A stretch of DNA of 64,000 nucleotides from an uncultured Dorea sp. (GTDB taxonomy: Bacteria > Bacillota > Clostridia > Lachnospirales > Lachnospiraceae). The number at the start of each line of letters is the position of its first letter. Position 1 is the first letter of the stretch. The stretch is taken from positions 1 to 64,000 of the forward strand of contig CAJURK010000008.1 of the NCBI GenBank assembly GCA_910588745.1, in the 5' to 3' direction. Positions 61,998-64,000 of this stretch are shown in pieces. The notes beneath the pieces were generated by a model. That model ran no database searches, was not told the origin of the DNA, and saw only the letters and a list, made by a program, of their open reading frames with translations. A program made the translations under genes and the position numbers.

Positions 61998-62028
61998 TAT
62001 ATTTTTACTGAAAATACGGAAATCGCCA

Positions 62029-62161
62029 GTTACTGTTCGCACAGTACTTTGCATTTACTGCAAAGTACGTAAGAAAGTGATTCATGTGTGGGCAAATCCT
62101 ATTCGCGAAGCGAATTTTAAATGAATTTGCGAAAGTTGCTGCGAACGGAATGAACAGCAAC
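62029..62161. repeat. Second palindrome-rich intergenic element
   Basis: The stretch is bounded by GTTACTGTTC at the left and GAACAGCAAC (its near reverse complement) at the right. Inside are a perfect hairpin GTACTTTGCA/TGCAAAGTAC and the palindrome ATTCGCGAAGCGAAT. The end sequence GTTACTGTTC also starts the repeat at 42692, so the two elements may be related. No reading frame. Confidence 0.55.
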
Positions 62162-62177
62162 AATCGCCATGAATAGT

Positions 62178-62406
62178 AGTCACAGGTCATTTGGTAAACA
62201 GCGGGTTGAATCAGGAGCAGGTCTCTAAGCAGACCATTCAGGAGTGTTTTTAATGGAATTGAAATAGCAGCTTATGCAGACTTAGACGCGAAGGCTTTCC
62301 TGAGCGGCTTAGTCTGCGTTAGCTGATCGTTCAATGGAATGTTACTCCGTCTGCTTAGAGACCTGCTCCTGATTCAGCCCGCGTCCGGCAGGTGACGTGT
62401 GAACAC
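62178..62406. repeat. Palindromic dispersed repeat, copy 3 (long form)
   Basis: The outer arms match copy 1 in reverse orientation (GGTCATTTGGTAAACAG ... CGCGTCCGGCAGGTGACG) and include the same inner arms GTCTCTAAGCAGAC/GTCTGCTTAGAGAC. The centre is longer and contains a nested inverted repeat (CAGCTTATGCAGACTTAG with CTTAGTCTGCGTTAGCTG). Confidence 0.8.
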
Positions 62407-62447
62407 TAACCGGTAATCATTCTATAACCGCGCAATTCAAGAAACTC

Positions 62448-62476
62448 TTTACACTAAAAATACTTATTGCTATAAT
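62448..62476 (+). promoter_or_regulatory. Promoter of the SorC-family regulator
   Basis: TTTACA (62448-62453) and TATAAT (62471-62476) are 17 bp apart. The leader to the start codon is about 180 nt. Confidence 0.75.
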
Positions 62477-62523
62477 AAAAGCACTGATTAACCGGATGTC
62501 CAAAGAGAAAGCCCCCGTTAAAA

Positions 62524-62597
62524 GCAATACTTAGTATTGCAGGCGTAACCCTACCCTCAGTGGACAAGGGGACACACGGTTTTGTCCACTGAGGGTA
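62524..62597 (+). promoter_or_regulatory. Structured leader of the SorC regulator gene
   Basis: Two perfect inverted repeats follow the promoter: GCAATACTTAGTATTGC (62524-62540) and a 16-bp stem (TACCCTCAGTGGACAA with TTGTCCACTGAGGGTA, 62552-62567 and 62582-62597) around a 14-nt loop. No T run follows. They could be operators for autoregulation or a structured mRNA leader. Confidence 0.55.
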
Positions 62598-62660
62598 ACA
62601 GCTATCGATGAGATAAAGGAATCCATTCCCCGGCGCGCGAAACTATCAAAGGAGACTATC

Positions 62661-63638
62661 ATGTCAATTTCACAGGAACACAGGTATTATTTGAAACTAA
62701 AGGCATTGTACTATTTATATGAACAGGGTTATACTCAGACCGAGATCGCCAAACGTCTCAATATTTCCCGTGTTACATTAGGGCGGCTCTTAGATGAAGC
62801 AAAGGCCGAAGGCATGATAAAATTTGAAATCGTGGATATCCGAGGCGCCATGAAGACGCTTCAATTAGAAGAACGCCTGCGCCAGCAATTCGGATTGGAA
62901 GATATTAAGCTGGTAGACTGTCCGAACGCAAATGCCGACAGCGTCACCAAAAAGATTGCCTCCGAAGCCGCCGCCTATTTTGAGCAGCTCATCCACAGCA
63001 ATATGAAAATCGGCCTCACCTGGGGCCGGACACTGAACAGCATGATCGAGTACCTGTCCCCGGATAAGGCCGTCAAAGACCTGCTGGTCTATACCTTGGT
63101 CGGCGGTTCTTCCCAAAGCGTAGATTTTCAGCCGAATATCCTGGCGCAGCATATCATTGATAAGTACAACGGCCGCGCAAACATTCTGACCGCTCCGTTT
63201 ATGTGCCAGAGCCGGGAACTGTGCGCCGCCATCAAGCAGGAACCCGCGATTTCTTCCATTTTAGACGCATCCTGCGATCTGGATGTCACACTGGTAGGAA
63301 TCGGTGAAGCGCCGGTACGGGACGCAGACCATCTTTCCGATTATCCATTTGACACAACGATGATTAACGAGTTAGTAGATGCGCGGGCCGCAGGCGATAT
63401 CTGCGGAAATTTTTTTGATATCCAAGGACAATTATGTGAAACTACATTAAAGAATCGTATCGTATCTATTGATATCCGAGAGCTTCCGAACCACAAGCGG
63501 GTAATTGGAATCGGCGGCGGCGAGAAAAAAGTAAATTCTATCCTGGGTGCATTAAACGGACATTATCTACACGTATTGATCACGGATATACAGACTGCCG
63601 AGAAAGTTCTGGAACTGGCGGAACATAAGAATTCGTAA
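62661..63638 (+). CDS. SorC-family transcriptional regulator, likely controls the aco operon
   Basis: A 325-aa protein. The N-terminal helix-turn-helix 'YYLYEQGYTQTEIAKRLNISRVTLGRLLDEAKAEGMIKFEI' and the C-terminal sugar-phosphate-binding domain ('IGLTWGRTLNSMIEYL', 'TLVGGSSQSVDFQPNILAQHI', 'VIGIGGGEKKVNSILGAL') define the SorC/DeoR-like family. These regulators respond to phosphorylated sugars or related metabolites. It diverges from the aco operon, separated by ~760 bp of repeats. Start follows AAAGGAG. Confidence 0.88.
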   Translation: MSISQEHRYYLKLKALYYLYEQGYTQTEIAKRLNISRVTLGRLLDEAKAEGMIKFEIVDIRGAMKTLQLEERLRQQFGLEDIKLVDCPNANADSVTKKIASEAAAYFEQLIHSNMKIGLTWGRTLNSMIEYLSPDKAVKDLLVYTLVGGSSQSVDFQPNILAQHIIDKYNGRANILTAPFMCQSRELCAAIKQEPAISSILDASCDLDVTLVGIGEAPVRDADHLSDYPFDTTMINELVDARAAGDICGNFFDIQGQLCETTLKNRIVSIDIRELPNHKRVIGIGGGEKKVNSILGALNGHYLHVLITDIQTAEKVLELAEHKNS

Positions 63639-63653
63639 AATAATCAAAACAAA

Positions 63654-63700
63654 CAATACCTCGGCAGTCTTCATGCGCCGAGGTATTGCTGATTAAATTT
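63654..63700. terminator. Bidirectional terminator after the SorC regulator
   Basis: CAATACCTCGGC pairs with GCCGAGGTATTG, followed by a T-rich tract. It lies between two convergent genes. Confidence 0.75.
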
Positions 63701-64000
63701 TTATCTCCCTCTTAGGAACGGCTGCACCTGCGCAGTCAACTGCTCCTTTTCTTCCAACTCCGTCAATCTGCGTTTTGCAGCCTCAGAGCCAAGTTCTATC
63801 TCCGATTCACACACCTTTTTCTCGCCTTCCCGCCTATTGCGGAGCTGCTCAGAGGTCTGCGCTTTATCCATCTCTACCGCCATTTCAGTCAGCTTAACGG
63901 CGTTGTCTTCTATCGATTCGCCGGAATTTGTCTTCTTCGGATTCTGGTATATCTTGCCGGATTCCTCCTCGCTTTCCGCCTGCTTCGCCATCTCTGACGC
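63701..64000 (-). CDS. Partial coiled-coil protein, cut by the window edge
   Basis: The last ~100 residues of a hydrophilic, Glu/Lys-rich helical protein ending 'EEKEQLTAQVQPFLRGR'. An ATG at 63991 has no Shine-Dalgarno sequence, and the frame stays open to the edge (ASEMAKQAES), so the gene most likely begins outside. The composition recalls the N-terminal coiled coil of the orphan protein at 14763-16358, but I see no real similarity. Function unknown. Confidence 0.6.
   Translation of the reverse strand, partial: ASEMAKQAESEEESGKIYQNPKKTNSGESIEDNAVKLTEMAVEMDKAQTSEQLRNRREGEKKVCESEIELGSEAAKRRLTELEEKEQLTAQVQPFLRGR

Overview
The window looks like a chromosomal segment of a strictly anaerobic, Gram-positive gut Firmicute, most likely a Lachnospiraceae/Clostridia member. 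The signs are a compact FASII operon with FabK rather than FabI and a FabT-type MarR regulator, glycyl radical enzymes (GREs) with activases, CUT2 sugar ABC transporters, purine-rich Shine-Dalgarno sequences, and repeated palindromic intergenic elements. I could not run any search, so family names rest on motifs I can read.

Layout. (1) 1-850: the edge of a mobile element (a truncated parA, a 56-aa ICE-type small protein) beside tRNA-Asn. (2) 985-3833: an AT-rich two-gene island (P-loop NTPase plus membrane protein) of unknown function, a candidate defence pair. (3) 4384-14412, minus strand: a complete fatty-acid synthesis operon, fabH-acpP-fabK-fabD-fabG-fabF-accB-fabZ-accC-accDA (accD and accA fused), followed by fabT; the fabH promoter carries FabT-like boxes. 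(4) 14.4-16.4 kb: a palindromic repeat and an orphan membrane-anchored protein. (5) 16.5-26.5 kb, minus: cluster A, lacI - ABC ATPase - permease - binding protein - GRE - activase - FGGY kinase. (6) 26.7-35.4 kb, minus: paralogous cluster B, activase - ABC ATPase - permease - binding protein - GRE - FGGY kinase, with a divergent DeoR regulator and a degenerate RbsA-like protein (35.7-38.0 kb). (7) pfkA, an EamA transporter, and a DUF4125/TPR-DUF4037 pair. (8) 42.8-47.7 kb: two-component system, 50-aa membrane peptide and an ABC-2 exporter. (9) 47.8-54.1 kb: a lower-GC cassette with a second two-component system, VTC-domain protein, DUF4956 protein, CotH-like protein and a broken lipoprotein gene. 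(10) proC and a decayed AAA/PD-(D/E)XK gene. (11) 56.6-61.9 kb, minus: an acetoin-dehydrogenase-type 2-oxo acid dehydrogenase complex, with a divergent SorC-family regulator at 62.7 kb. (12) The start of a coiled-coil gene cut by the right edge.

How it works together. Clusters A and B appear to import two related polyol- or sugar-like compounds without phosphorylating them. Each has a dehydratase/lyase-type GRE (Cys-x-Glu active site) and a nearly identical FGGY kinase, so the two routes may meet at one phosphorylated deoxyketose that an aldolase encoded elsewhere would split. This is inference. Cluster A shows operators that fit its LacI protein; cluster B shows helically phased TTTCG repeats just after its promoter that fit a DeoR repressor. 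The two-component systems each sit next to tandem 11-bp repeats. The CTAAG repeats occur at identical spacing before three promoters of the VTC/CotH cassette and define a small local regulon.
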